Assembly (NCBI GenBank): GCA_016714895.1
Contig: JADKBV010000001.1
Coordinates: forward strand, 372,001-436,000
Length of the DNA stretch: 64,000 nt
Source: Saprospiraceae bacterium
GTDB taxonomy: Bacteria; Bacteroidota; Bacteroidia; Chitinophagales; Saprospiraceae
Direction of reading: 5' to 3'
Program-made: the position numbers and the translations under genes
The notes under the pieces: generated by a model
Database searches by the model: none
Told to the model about the DNA's origin: nothing
Seen by the model: the letters and a program-made list of their open reading frames with translations, nothing else
Shown here: positions 37,154 to 46,313 of the stretch, piece after piece
Position numbering within the stretch: the stretch's first letter is position 1
Layout of the letters: each line of letters begins with the position of its first letter

Positions 37154-38077
37154 ATGTTCAAATCATATCATTGCCTTTCTGTCATTTTTTTATTATTCAT
37201 CTCCTTTTTTGCTTGCAAAAAAACGGGTTCTCCTATGGATGCCATTACAAACAGAGATTGGAAAACGGAGTGGAAAGACTATGAAAAACTTATGGAAAAG
37301 GATCCGAGTTTTAATAATTTCCAAACAGGAATATTAAAGATCAGCCATATGCTTGTGGATACTCATTTTACAAAAGATCATAAAGAAATATTGACAAAAG
37401 GCATAGAATTGTGTAAAAAAAATAAAAACACCAATTATGCCCTCCTTTTTAAAAAAGAATTTGCAAAAGCATATCCAAATGATAAAAATACAGAAGATTA
37501 TTTGATGGATTATACAGCTTCGTTGGATGAAGATAAAAATGAACTTGAAGTTAAACTATTATATGACGGAATTTTAAAACGATGGCCGGATAATATAAAA
37601 GCAAAAGAGAATGCCATAAGAATAAAAAGAAATGTTAGTGAATTTGACTTTTTTCTCAATGAAACCGGAAAACGAATGTTTGGCAGTCCCGAAGTTTTTA
37701 TAATAGATTCTGCCAGGGTCGAACAGTACATTTCTCTTTGTGAACATTATGTTTTGGCTTATCCCAAAGAAGAAAAAGCTGCTTCTTTATTAATGATGGG
37801 CGCTCAAACTGCAAAAACAGGTAAAAGACCTGAAAAAGCTGTAGAATTATTTGATTGGGTATGGAGATACTATCCCGGATTTTCGGATGTTTCTTTGGCT
37901 TTATTCTTAAAAGGGTTTACTTATGAGACTGATTTAGACCAAAAAGAATTTGCTATAGATGCTTATAAAACTTTTCTGAAACAATATCCGAAAGACCCAA
38001 AAGTCAAAGAAGTTCAGTTTTTATTGGAAAATATTCATAAGACAGACGCCGAGCTACTGAAGCAGGTTGAAAACTAA
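37154..38077 (+). CDS. TPR-containing lipoprotein
   Basis: The 307-residue protein has a lipoprotein signal (LLFISFFAC, Cys21) followed by helical repeats, including AASLLMMGAQTAKTGKRPEKA and YETDLDQKEFAIDAYKTFLK, the second a clear TPR unit. I do not recognise a named family. Its location between the barrel gene and a secreted T9SS-type protein, in the same direction, suggests an envelope role. A promoter-like element precedes it, so it may be transcribed independently. Confidence 0.78.
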   Translation: MFKSYHCLSVIFLLFISFFACKKTGSPMDAITNRDWKTEWKDYEKLMEKDPSFNNFQTGILKISHMLVDTHFTKDHKEILTKGIELCKKNKNTNYALLFKKEFAKAYPNDKNTEDYLMDYTASLDEDKNELEVKLLYDGILKRWPDNIKAKENAIRIKRNVSEFDFFLNETGKRMFGSPEVFIIDSARVEQYISLCEHYVLAYPKEEKAASLLMMGAQTAKTGKRPEKAVELFDWVWRYYPGFSDVSLALFLKGFTYETDLDQKEFAIDAYKTFLKQYPKDPKVKEVQFLLENIHKTDAELLKQVEN

Positions 38078-38211
38078 ACGCATTTGTACCCGTATTTCAG
38101 ATTGGGCTAAATATCTTATTTGTGTAGAAATCACAAATATTTTCCAATGGAAATTGTACGACATAACTTTATTCATTTTATACAAAATCAACAAATTAGT
38201 AAAAAATGAGT

Positions 38212-38229
38212 TATATTTGTATAAATTTG
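38212..38229 (+). promoter_or_regulatory. Overlapping -7 elements of the 903-residue protein gene
   Basis: TATATTTG (38212-38219) and TAAATTTG (38222-38229) both match TAnnTTTG just before the GTG start at 38237. The first gives a more realistic leader. Confidence 0.4.
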
Positions 38230-38236
38230 TTTTGAA

Positions 38237-40948
38237 GTGTTTCTGATCAGAATTTTATTGATAATGAGCTTCGCTTGGTTTGTACATTTGCCTTCGGCAT
38301 TTGGCACCCATAACCGTGCAGGAGAGATTACATTCAGGCAAATCGGAAGTCTCACTATAGAAATGACAATTACGACCTACACTAAAACGAGTAGTCAGGC
38401 GGCAGACAGAGACAGTCTGGAATTTTTTTGGGGAGACAATACATCGGAATTTATAAAAAGAGACAATTCACTGACGCGTTCTGAAGCTAATGATGTAAAA
38501 ATCAATTATTATATAGCCCGACATACTTATCCTGGGCCCGCAACCTATACAATGTATTTTGTTGATCCTAACAGAGTTGGAACCATTCTGAATATAAACT
38601 ATCCTAACTCCATTGATATCCCGTTTTTTCTATCTACAACCTTCACTTTGCTGAATCAGCAATTTCAAGGTCCGAATAATTCCGTTATATTATTACAACC
38701 GCCTTTGGACATTGCTTGTGCAGGTAAAAAATTTATCCACAATCCGAATGGTTATGATCCTGACGGTGATAGTTTGGTATATGAACTGGCTGTTCCACTC
38801 CAAGCTGTAAATCTTCCGGTGCCCTTGTATTTATTACCCGATCAGATACTTCCTGGGCCCAATAATAAAATATCTATCAACGGCAGAACCGGCGAATTTA
38901 TATGGGATGCTCCGGTACTTTTGGGAGAATATAATATAGCCATTAAAATTTCAGAATATCGAAACGGAGTATTGATCAGTTCGGTTTTAAGAGATATGCA
39001 GATTCTGGTTCGCGCCTGTGTGAATGATCCGCCTTCCATCCTGGTTGATGAAGAAATATGTGTTCTGGCAGGAGAAAAGATTGACCTTCCATTATTTGTG
39101 GATGATATCAATAATGGTCAGAAGGTAAAACTTTTTGTGACCGGAGGACCTATGAATATTGCTGATCCTGCAATGTTAATTACCCCGGGTCAGTTTTCTG
39201 TGCCACCTTTTACTTCAAGTTTTGTGTGGCAAACTACGTGTGATCATATTTCAAAAGATTACTACCAGTTGGTTTTCAGAGCTATGGACAATTATTTTGG
39301 TGATACTTCTGGTTTGGCAACATTAAAAACGGTCCGTATAAAAGTGGTAGGACCGCCACCAAAAGATGTGGAAATTTTTGGTCAGAACGAATTTGTGGAT
39401 TTAGCCTGGAACGGCTCATATTTTTGTGATGAGAATCAGACAAAAAAATTTACAGGTTTTTCTATTTACAGAAGTACGGTAAGTATACCACTGGAAATTG
39501 ATACTTGTGATCCCGGGTTAAAAAACTCTCCGTACACCAAAATTGCATTAGGTTCAAAAACAATATTGGATGGCAAATATGTATTTCGCGATGTAAATGT
39601 TGAGAGAGGAAAATCTTATTGTTATCGGATAGTAGCGCAATTTTCTTTGGTAACAAGCAGTGGAATCCCATATGAAATTATTGAAGGCCTGGCCTCTGAA
39701 GAAGTTTGTGTACAATTAAGTCGGGAATTGCCATTATGGACTCAGGTTTCTGTAGTGAATACAGATGTAACCCTGGGAAGTATCCAACTCAGGTGGTCAA
39801 AGCCATTGCTTTCTGCTTTGGATGAAAATATGTTGCCCCCACCCTATACTTTTGAATTTTACAGAAGTTCTGACAGTATCGACTTTGTTTTATTACAGGA
39901 TAAAACCAAAACGGTAGCGTCTTTACAAACTTTTTCCGATACTGCATTCATTGATAATCAGCTTAATACGGCAGCAACCCCATTTTATTATAAAATACGG
40001 ATGTTGAGTCAATCAAACGAAGTCGGATTAAGTGCCGTAGCCTCATCGGTTTTTGCTTCAATAAATCCTTCTGACAACCGACTTGAAATTGTTTGGAATG
40101 AAGAAGTGCCATGGTCTAATTTTTTATTTGACGTATACAAAGAAAAGGGTAATGTTTTTGAATACATTGGAACGACCACAGAAAGAAAGTTTTTGGACAC
40201 GGATGTAGTCAATGGAAAAACTTATTGTTATAAAGTCGAATCAGCAGGAACGTATAATACTGTTGATCTCAGGGACACTTTATTTAATTTCAGTCAAATC
40301 ATTTGCGGAATTCCTGTCGATAATGTGCCGCCTTGTCAAACGACTATAACCGTTAAAAATCCCTGTGAACTTATCCAATCTGCAACCGGAGCAAATGAGT
40401 TGTTTAATCTCATCGAATGGAATAATCCAAAAACTCTTTGTAATGAGTTGGCCGAAGATCTGGCCGGGTATAGAATTTATTATGCCGAAAATCAACAAAG
40501 CCCCTACAATTTATTGATGGAGATAACCCAGAATTCTACAAATTCTTATATCCATTACAATGAAAAAGGTATCGCAGGGTGTTATTATGTTACTTCTTTG
40601 GATTCACTAGGTAACGAGAGTTTGCCTTCCAACATAATTTGTGTAGAAAACTGTCCTTTGTATGTACTACCTAATACATTTACACCTAATGGTGATGGAA
40701 AAAATGATGTATTCAAGCCTATAGCTAACTTTTTTATATCTTCCGTTGATTTTAAAGTGTACAATCAATGGGGAAATTTGGTTTATCAAACAACTTCTCC
40801 TGAATTAAACTGGGATGGTACCACTTTTAATGGAAAAATCCTGGCTGACGGGGTTTATCATTACGTTTGCAGTGTAAATGTATCGCAGATTGACGGAAGT
40901 ATTACAGAAGAAAGTGTATTAAAAGGGTTTATTCAAATAATAAAGTAA
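38237..40948 (+). CDS. Secreted protein with gliding-motility-associated C-terminal (T9SS type B) domain
   Basis: The 903-residue protein begins with a GTG (MFLIRILLIMSFAWFVHLPSAFG, a signal peptide); an internal ATG at 38264 would cut the signal. The N-terminal module starts THNRAGEITFRQIG, a block common at the front of Bacteroidota surface proteins. Fibronectin type III-like segments follow (for example YKIRMLSQSNEVGLS). The end (about 815-903), LPNTFTPNGDGKNDVFKP through FKVYNQWGNLVYQ and ADGVYHYVCSV, is the gliding-motility-associated C-terminal domain that directs T9SS export. It likely acts as a surface adhesin or matrix protein; the ligand is unknown. ribE follows by 1 base. Confidence 0.88.
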   Translation: MFLIRILLIMSFAWFVHLPSAFGTHNRAGEITFRQIGSLTIEMTITTYTKTSSQAADRDSLEFFWGDNTSEFIKRDNSLTRSEANDVKINYYIARHTYPGPATYTMYFVDPNRVGTILNINYPNSIDIPFFLSTTFTLLNQQFQGPNNSVILLQPPLDIACAGKKFIHNPNGYDPDGDSLVYELAVPLQAVNLPVPLYLLPDQILPGPNNKISINGRTGEFIWDAPVLLGEYNIAIKISEYRNGVLISSVLRDMQILVRACVNDPPSILVDEEICVLAGEKIDLPLFVDDINNGQKVKLFVTGGPMNIADPAMLITPGQFSVPPFTSSFVWQTTCDHISKDYYQLVFRAMDNYFGDTSGLATLKTVRIKVVGPPPKDVEIFGQNEFVDLAWNGSYFCDENQTKKFTGFSIYRSTVSIPLEIDTCDPGLKNSPYTKIALGSKTILDGKYVFRDVNVERGKSYCYRIVAQFSLVTSSGIPYEIIEGLASEEVCVQLSRELPLWTQVSVVNTDVTLGSIQLRWSKPLLSALDENMLPPPYTFEFYRSSDSIDFVLLQDKTKTVASLQTFSDTAFIDNQLNTAATPFYYKIRMLSQSNEVGLSAVASSVFASINPSDNRLEIVWNEEVPWSNFLFDVYKEKGNVFEYIGTTTERKFLDTDVVNGKTYCYKVESAGTYNTVDLRDTLFNFSQIICGIPVDNVPPCQTTITVKNPCELIQSATGANELFNLIEWNNPKTLCNELAEDLAGYRIYYAENQQSPYNLLMEITQNSTNSYIHYNEKGIAGCYYVTSLDSLGNESLPSNIICVENCPLYVLPNTFTPNGDGKNDVFKPIANFFISSVDFKVYNQWGNLVYQTTSPELNWDGTTFNGKILADGVYHYVCSVNVSQIDGSITEESVLKGFIQIIK

Positions 40949-40949
40949 C

Positions 40950-41558
40950 ATGTTTAACGGAATTGTGACTCAACAATGGGTAATCAAAAGTATCATCGAA
41001 GAAGGTACAAACAAAACTTTTGTGGTTGATTGCCCTTTGACGGATCAATTATATATCGATCAGAGTATTGCTCATAACGGGGTTTGTTTGACCGTTACTA
41101 ATATCGGCGATAAAGATTATACTGTAACAGCTATAAAGGAAACCCTCGACAAAACAAACCTCAGGTATTGCAGACCGGGAGACATTCTTAATATTGAACT
41201 TGCCGCTACTATGGGTAGCAGAATTGATGGCCATTTTGTCCAGGGTCATGTAGACAAAACAGTGACTTGTTTTGATATTAAGGAAAAGGACGGAAGTTGG
41301 TTATACAATTTTAAAATCGAGCCATCTGACAGACTACTTTTAGTCAACCGGGGTTCGGTTTGCCTGAACGGAATCAGTCTTACTGTAGCATCCGTTGAGG
41401 AAAATACTTTTCAAGTTGCCATCATTCCGTTCACGTATGAAAATACAAATCTTCAATATTTGAAAACAGGCGATGAGGTGAATATAGAATTTGATATTTT
41501 GGGTAAATATATCACACAATATCTGGAAAGACTTCAATTGACAACAAAAACTCTTTAA
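40950..41558 (+). CDS. ribE: Riboflavin synthase, alpha subunit
   Basis: This enzyme dismutates two 6,7-dimethyl-8-ribityllumazines to riboflavin. The 202-residue protein has two lumazine-binding barrels: MFNGIVTQQW with QSIAHNGVCLTVTNI and GHFVQGHVDKT, and the second with NRGSVCLNGISLTVASV. The C-terminal YENTNLQYLKTGDEVNIEFD is standard. It starts 1 base after the 903-residue protein gene and probably depends on that transcript. Its stop overlaps the stop of the convergent gene by 3 bases. Confidence 0.96.
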   Translation: MFNGIVTQQWVIKSIIEEGTNKTFVVDCPLTDQLYIDQSIAHNGVCLTVTNIGDKDYTVTAIKETLDKTNLRYCRPGDILNIELAATMGSRIDGHFVQGHVDKTVTCFDIKEKDGSWLYNFKIEPSDRLLLVNRGSVCLNGISLTVASVEENTFQVAIIPFTYENTNLQYLKTGDEVNIEFDILGKYITQYLERLQLTTKTL

Positions 41559-42358
41559 TCGGCTTTTTCCAATAAAATATTCAATTCTGTTATCGCTGAG
41601 TTGTATTTGTCTGTCTGATCCGGAAATTTTTGAATCAACTTTAAGTACATATTTTTTGCTTTCAGATAATGTCCCTGCATCTGCAATATTTTGGCCAGTG
41701 ATTCTGAAGCAATATTATCTGAAGGCGCTATAGATTTTTGAGCAGATAATTTTACTTTATCCTTATTGGAAATATTTATATTGAAATTATTTTGTTTGGC
41801 TATTTGTTTTTGGCTAAGTAACCAAGATGAAAAGTCTGATAAAGCCGTTATCAATATTTTATTTTTCTTTTTCTTTTTTTTCTTTTTATTAATATTGGCT
41901 GAAGATGTTTCAACTTGTTGTACGGAATTTTCTGTATTTGAATCTTCCGGTTTATTATCCACCTCTTTGGTCTCCGTTTGGGAGGAAATATTAACTATTT
42001 GAGTAACAGAATCTGTATATTCCGATGAAAAAGAACTGTATTCTTCCTGTAATGCCATGGTTTTTTCCTGTTTTCCACCAATTATTTCTTTATCTGCAAC
42101 AGGTTCAGTTGATTTATCACCTGTGTCCTGCGAATTAACGGAATTTATGGAAATAACCGTACTTTCCATCAAATAAACACTACTTGTAAGAAAAGGACTT
42201 AACGTATTATAAGCTGCAGCAGAAAGCCTGTTGTCCCAATTTTGACCCATTTTAGAGTTCAGAATCAAACGGTACATTTGGTTAAAAGGTTGTTCGTTAA
42301 TTTGCGATTCTATATCACCAACAAGCAACAAATCCAAATTGTCTGAAGGTCGAAGCAT
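41555..42358 (-). CDS. Conserved Bacteroidota protein with Lys-rich linker and C-terminal TPR
   Basis: The 267-residue protein has no signal peptide. The N-terminal part (about 1-60, MLRPSDNLDLLLVGDIESQ) is followed by a polar Ser/Thr/Glu-rich stretch, an unusual nine-residue poly-Lys tract near the middle, the segment LITALSDFSSWLLSQKQ and a C-terminal TPR-like helix pair (SLAKILQMQGHYLKAKNMYL). Proteins of this layout occur widely in Bacteroidota but have no known function. The AAA-rich tract is a slippage-prone site, though the frame is intact here. It overlaps ribE at their shared 3' ends. Confidence 0.78.
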   Translation of the reverse strand: MLRPSDNLDLLLVGDIESQINEQPFNQMYRLILNSKMGQNWDNRLSAAAYNTLSPFLTSSVYLMESTVISINSVNSQDTGDKSTEPVADKEIIGGKQEKTMALQEEYSSFSSEYTDSVTQIVNISSQTETKEVDNKPEDSNTENSVQQVETSSANINKKKKKKKKNKILITALSDFSSWLLSQKQIAKQNNFNINISNKDKVKLSAQKSIAPSDNIASESLAKILQMQGHYLKAKNMYLKLIQKFPDQTDKYNSAITELNILLEKAD

Positions 42359-42556
42359 GAATGTTTATAATTTTGCTGCAAGATAAGAAGAATTGTGAGG
42401 ATATCACGAAGCTTTTGAAGGCTTACCTGACATTAATTCTTTTATAAAATGTAAAGTGAACATTATGAGGAAGATAACAAATAATGAAAAAAAAATATCT
42501 GAATATCCTTTTCCACATCATGTAAATGTTATAACTTAGACTTCAAAATAAGCAAC

Positions 42557-42706
42557 ATGTCAAAATATAAACCAAAAACACTCTTAAAAAGAAAAGATAA
42601 TTTATCCGTTCAGGAAAAAAAAGAAGAAGCGAGATTTTTCAAAATCGCTATAATCATTACCATTATTCTGGTGAGTCTCATGTATTTTGTATACATAAGT
42701 TTTTAA
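42557..42706 (+). CDS. Small single-span membrane protein, 49 residues
   Basis: An ATG at 42557 opens a 49-residue frame ending at TAA 42704-42706. The N-terminal half is basic and charged (MSKYKPKTLLKRK...QEKKEEARFF) and the C-terminal half is one membrane helix (KIAIIITIILVSLMYFVYIS). It lies alone in the gap between two minus-strand genes, and its composition is that of a real small membrane protein with the positive end inside. No family is recognised. An A-rich stretch precedes the ATG. Confidence 0.6.
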   Translation: MSKYKPKTLLKRKDNLSVQEKKEEARFFKIAIIITIILVSLMYFVYISF

Positions 42707-42726
42707 TCATTTAAAAAGCCGGAGTT

Positions 42727-43461
42727 TTACATAAAAAGATAAAAATCTTTTGTTAGTTGCACAAATTCATCAGAATAGGTATTGCTTTCATTTTTTAATA
42801 TCTGTAATTTATTTTTTATAGGTTGCAGTGTTTTGGTAGCAGAAAAGCACATAAGAAGTCTTTCTACAGGTTTATTTTCTTTGGAATAAACTTCCGTAAT
42901 ATAAACTGTAAATAAACCATAATTTTCTGCCATTTCAATAAAACGGATACCTTCCGCATAAGGTAAAATGACAAAAAATCTACCTCCTTCGTGTAATATT
43001 TTTTGTACACCCTTCAACAAATTTTCATGACTTAATTTGATTGTATGACGGACAATGGCTTTATTTTTATTGGGAGAATAAATACCGTCACTAAAAAAAG
43101 GAGGATTACTGACAATGATATCATATTTTTTAACGGCACGATGCTGAAATTCAACAAAATCAACATGATGTGCCATTATTCTGGTTTCAGACTCATTCCT
43201 GATAAAATTATCCCGTGATTGTTTGAAAGCATTTTCGTCGATATCGATAGCATCAATAATCAGGTTTTTATTCTTTTGAGCCAACATCAGTGCAATCACC
43301 CCTGTACCTGAACCAACATCCAACGCCGTTTCTGCTCCGGATACATCCGTCCAGGCACCCAATATGATGCCGTCTGTGTTAATTTTCATCTGACAGATAT
43401 CCTGACGCACCGTAAATTGTTTAAACCGGAAAACGTGTTTGTCGTTTTCTGCTTCTGGCAT
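42727..43461 (-). CDS. trmN6: tRNA1(Val) (adenine(37)-N6)-methyltransferase
   Basis: This SAM enzyme makes m6A37 in tRNA-Val. The 244-residue protein has FRFKQFTVRQDICQMKINTDG at the front, the SAM loop LDVGSGTGVIALML (47-60), an acidic strand AIDIDENAF and the catalytic N6-adenine motif NPPFF (119-123). This combination is typical of TrmN6/YfiC. It follows the PLD-like gene by 11 bases and could share its transcript. Confidence 0.9.
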   Translation of the reverse strand: MPEAENDKHVFRFKQFTVRQDICQMKINTDGIILGAWTDVSGAETALDVGSGTGVIALMLAQKNKNLIIDAIDIDENAFKQSRDNFIRNESETRIMAHHVDFVEFQHRAVKKYDIIVSNPPFFSDGIYSPNKNKAIVRHTIKLSHENLLKGVQKILHEGGRFFVILPYAEGIRFIEMAENYGLFTVYITEVYSKENKPVERLLMCFSATKTLQPIKNKLQILKNESNTYSDEFVQLTKDFYLFM

Positions 43462-43472
43462 AAAGACTCTGG

Positions 43473-45011
43473 TTAAGGCGTGATCAATATTTTTTCCAAA
43501 CCTCCTTCATATTTTAAAAAATACATTCCGGAAGGTAAGTCTAAAGAAACATGCCGGATTGGCTGATCATATTGAAAAACCACAGACCCTACATTATTCA
43601 GAATACAGACCTTTTGTAAGGGTTTAGAAAAGTACAAAAATCCTGAAGAAGGATTTGGTGAAATGACAACTTCCTTATTTCTGGCAGGTTCAACTGAGGA
43701 AGTGAGAATTTCTTTCCAACGTGCTTCAAACTCCTGCCGAAAAATGTTGGCTATCCGTTTATCATTAATAATTAAGGTGTTTTCATCATTTACGGTTTCA
43801 GCGGCATACGTCCAATTGTGAGATCCTGTAATCAATACAGGCTGAGAAGTTTCTTCATCAAGAATGGCATACTTATGATGAAATATCTCAGGCTCAATAT
43901 GTTGCCGGACACTACCGTTAAGATTTTCAACAAGATTGATCACACTTTGAGAAAATTCGGTATCTTCAACAATCCACCTGGTTTTAATGTCGTTCCTCAA
44001 ATTATCAGCCACCTGATCCCGCAACTCCCAGTTTGTAAAAATCATCAGCGCCAACAACTGTTCATCTACCGTTTTTTCCAATTTTGACACTATTTTTTGT
44101 GTTGTTTTATCCGATGGAGAAAAATATAATTCCATGGAAACACCATTAATGTTAAAAAAAACAGGTGTATTTTGGGTTTTCTGATTACCAAATTTTGACT
44201 TTCCCAAATCAGGTGAAGGTCCCGGCCCTCCCCACATTTCATTAAATTCTATAGTATAAGCTTTTGCCAGAGATTCATCCTGAATAAATATCAGATGATT
44301 CGGGTCTACCCGCATCTGGTTTGTTGTAAAATTCATGGCTCCGGTCACAACCCAGGCGTTTTCTGTACTTTCGGAGTCAACGATTAAAAATTTATTGTGC
44401 ATCAACCCTGAGCCGATATTGCCATATAAGATAGGAAACGGTGCTCCGTCAGCCCAGCCAAAATTACCTGTTTCATCATCTGTGACCACTCGAATGGTGA
44501 CACCTCTGTTATGCGCATCTTTAAGCTCATTCACCAAAAATGATTCATTTGTATTGTATGCAGCAAGATCAATGGTATTTTTTGCGCCTCGGATCAGGGA
44601 AATTAATTCACTTTGTAATACTGCAAAAGAGGTTCCGTCAGGCGTGAAATTTTCTTTTTGGTAGCCTATATCAACCGGATTGTTAAAAAATACTTTTATT
44701 TCGCCTGAACTTTGAGACTGCGTTATCACAGGTATATCGATATAGGTTTCAAAACCATCCTTAGTTTGCAATTCTGCACAAAGTTGAACATATTGAGCCG
44801 GTTTCAGGTCTGTTATAAATACCTGATTAGTCAGTGTGTCAAAGTATGTTGTAATGTTTTTTTCCATACAACCTATCTTTTGGATAACTCCTTGTAAAGT
44901 ATCAAACTCAATGATCAGGCTCTCAACATTAACTTCTTTAACACTATATTGTGTATAGCTGGTATATGGCAAAATAAAGACCCCAAAAACTAAAAAAAAA
45001 TGTTTACACAT
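43473..45011 (-). CDS. Secreted phospholipase D-like protein with T9SS type A tail
   Basis: The start at 45011 gives a signal peptide (MCKHFFLVFGVFILPYTSYTQ) and 512 residues. Two HKD-type motifs are visible: LMHNKFLIVDSE...VVTGAMNFT and FHHKYAILDEE...ITGSHNWT, the pair that forms one phospholipase D/nuclease active site. The C-terminal about 75 residues (ISPNPSSGFLYF through SLDLPSGMYFLKYEGG) are a T9SS type A sorting domain, so the enzyme should be exported by the T9SS. The substrate could be a phospholipid or DNA; families with this fold do both. An upstream Met at 45029 would add six residues and weaken the signal. Confidence 0.88.
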   Translation of the reverse strand: MCKHFFLVFGVFILPYTSYTQYSVKEVNVESLIIEFDTLQGVIQKIGCMEKNITTYFDTLTNQVFITDLKPAQYVQLCAELQTKDGFETYIDIPVITQSQSSGEIKVFFNNPVDIGYQKENFTPDGTSFAVLQSELISLIRGAKNTIDLAAYNTNESFLVNELKDAHNRGVTIRVVTDDETGNFGWADGAPFPILYGNIGSGLMHNKFLIVDSESTENAWVVTGAMNFTTNQMRVDPNHLIFIQDESLAKAYTIEFNEMWGGPGPSPDLGKSKFGNQKTQNTPVFFNINGVSMELYFSPSDKTTQKIVSKLEKTVDEQLLALMIFTNWELRDQVADNLRNDIKTRWIVEDTEFSQSVINLVENLNGSVRQHIEPEIFHHKYAILDEETSQPVLITGSHNWTYAAETVNDENTLIINDKRIANIFRQEFEARWKEILTSSVEPARNKEVVISPNPSSGFLYFSKPLQKVCILNNVGSVVFQYDQPIRHVSLDLPSGMYFLKYEGGLEKILITP

Positions 45012-45255
45012 TATATTTGTTTTGCCCAAAGTTCGTCATTTAATGGATATTGAAGTTCATTTTTTTGAATAATCTTACTTTTTTGCTAAAAGGTTCAAAA
45101 TCTTACTTAAATTTATGCTTTGATATAAACCATAAATTCACATGACTTATCAATTGAGCATAGTTACGGGAGATTCAAATTACGGAAGCGGGAAACAGAC
45201 AAAAGTATTACTTTAAATAATATTACATAATTTACTGATTATAAATAATTTATTA

Positions 45256-46266
45256 ATGAAAAACAGAAGGAGTTTTTTGATGTCAACATTGGCCTTTATT
45301 CCTGTTTTAGATAGTATCCTTCAACCTCAGTTTTTAGGCAAAAGATCAAAGGAAAGAGCTTTTGTTATTTCGACATGGGATAGTGGAAAAGAAGTGAACG
45401 AAGCTGCTTTCAATCTGCTGAATAACGGAGAAAAATCGATAGATGCCGTTGAAGCAGCCGGTACATATATAGAAAATCAAATAAATTGTTGTGTAGGATT
45501 GGGCGGAAACCCTGACAGAGAAGGAAAAGTGACTTTGGATGCCTGTATTATGGATCACAAATTCCAATGTGGTTCTGTTTCTTTTCTTGAAAGAATCAAA
45601 CATCCGGTATCCCTTGCACGAAAAGTTATGGAAAAAACACCTCATGTTATGTTTGTTGGTAAAGGTGCCCAAAACTTCGCTGTAAGAGAAGGTTTTACTT
45701 TGGAAGAGGAGAAACTATCACCTGATGCAGAACAAAATTATAAGAACTGGTTGATCGAATCAAAATACAAGCCGGTCATTAATATTGAAAACAAGGTTCC
45801 GGGAGTAATGCCTGAAGGTAAATTTAATCATGATACAATGGGGACTTTGTGTCTGGATCAAAAGGGAAATCTTGCAGGTATGTGTACTACGAGTGGTATG
45901 GCCTTTAAAATGCATGGTCGCGTCGGTGACTCCCCTATTATCGGCGGCGGTTTATATGTTGACGGTAAAACAGGTGCAGCTACAGCAACGGGACAAGGAG
46001 AAGAGGTCATTCGTGTATGTGGAACTTTTATGGTTGTGGAATATCTGAAACAAGGTAAAAGTCCGGAACAAGCATGCCGTTTGGTTATAAAAAGAATCAT
46101 AGATATTGATCCTGAAAAAGCAAAGTCTTTTCAGGTAGGATTTATTGCATTAACTAAAAATGGCGAATTCGGCACCTATAGTATTCATCCGGGATTCAGT
46201 TATGCCGTTACTTTACAAAATGGAATAACAGAAGTAAGATATTCAGACAGCTTTTTCAAAAACTAA
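45256..46266 (+). CDS. N4-(beta-N-acetylglucosaminyl)-L-asparaginase (glycosylasparaginase)
   Basis: This Ntn hydrolase cleaves the GlcNAc-Asn bond left after glycoprotein digestion. The 336-residue protein starts with a twin-arginine-like signal (KNRRSFLMSTLAFIPVLDS). The autoprocessing site NHDTMGTLCLDQ (nucleophile Thr194) is intact, followed by GGGLYVDGKTGAATATGQGEE and the family's VGLGGNPDREG front loop. It resembles the exported enzyme of flavobacteria. Together with nearby peptidases it suggests use of glycoprotein-derived substrates. Confidence 0.92.
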   Translation: MKNRRSFLMSTLAFIPVLDSILQPQFLGKRSKERAFVISTWDSGKEVNEAAFNLLNNGEKSIDAVEAAGTYIENQINCCVGLGGNPDREGKVTLDACIMDHKFQCGSVSFLERIKHPVSLARKVMEKTPHVMFVGKGAQNFAVREGFTLEEEKLSPDAEQNYKNWLIESKYKPVINIENKVPGVMPEGKFNHDTMGTLCLDQKGNLAGMCTTSGMAFKMHGRVGDSPIIGGGLYVDGKTGAATATGQGEEVIRVCGTFMVVEYLKQGKSPEQACRLVIKRIIDIDPEKAKSFQVGFIALTKNGEFGTYSIHPGFSYAVTLQNGITEVRYSDSFFKN

Positions 46267-46313
46267 GAATTTTGGCATAATTATTTCTACTTTACTATAA
46301 TTCAAACGGCTTC

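Noticed and set aside
41855..41890. A/T homopolymer-rich tract as a possible frameshift or repeat element
   Set aside because: It encodes the poly-Lys tract of an intact frame; no length anomaly is needed to explain the protein.
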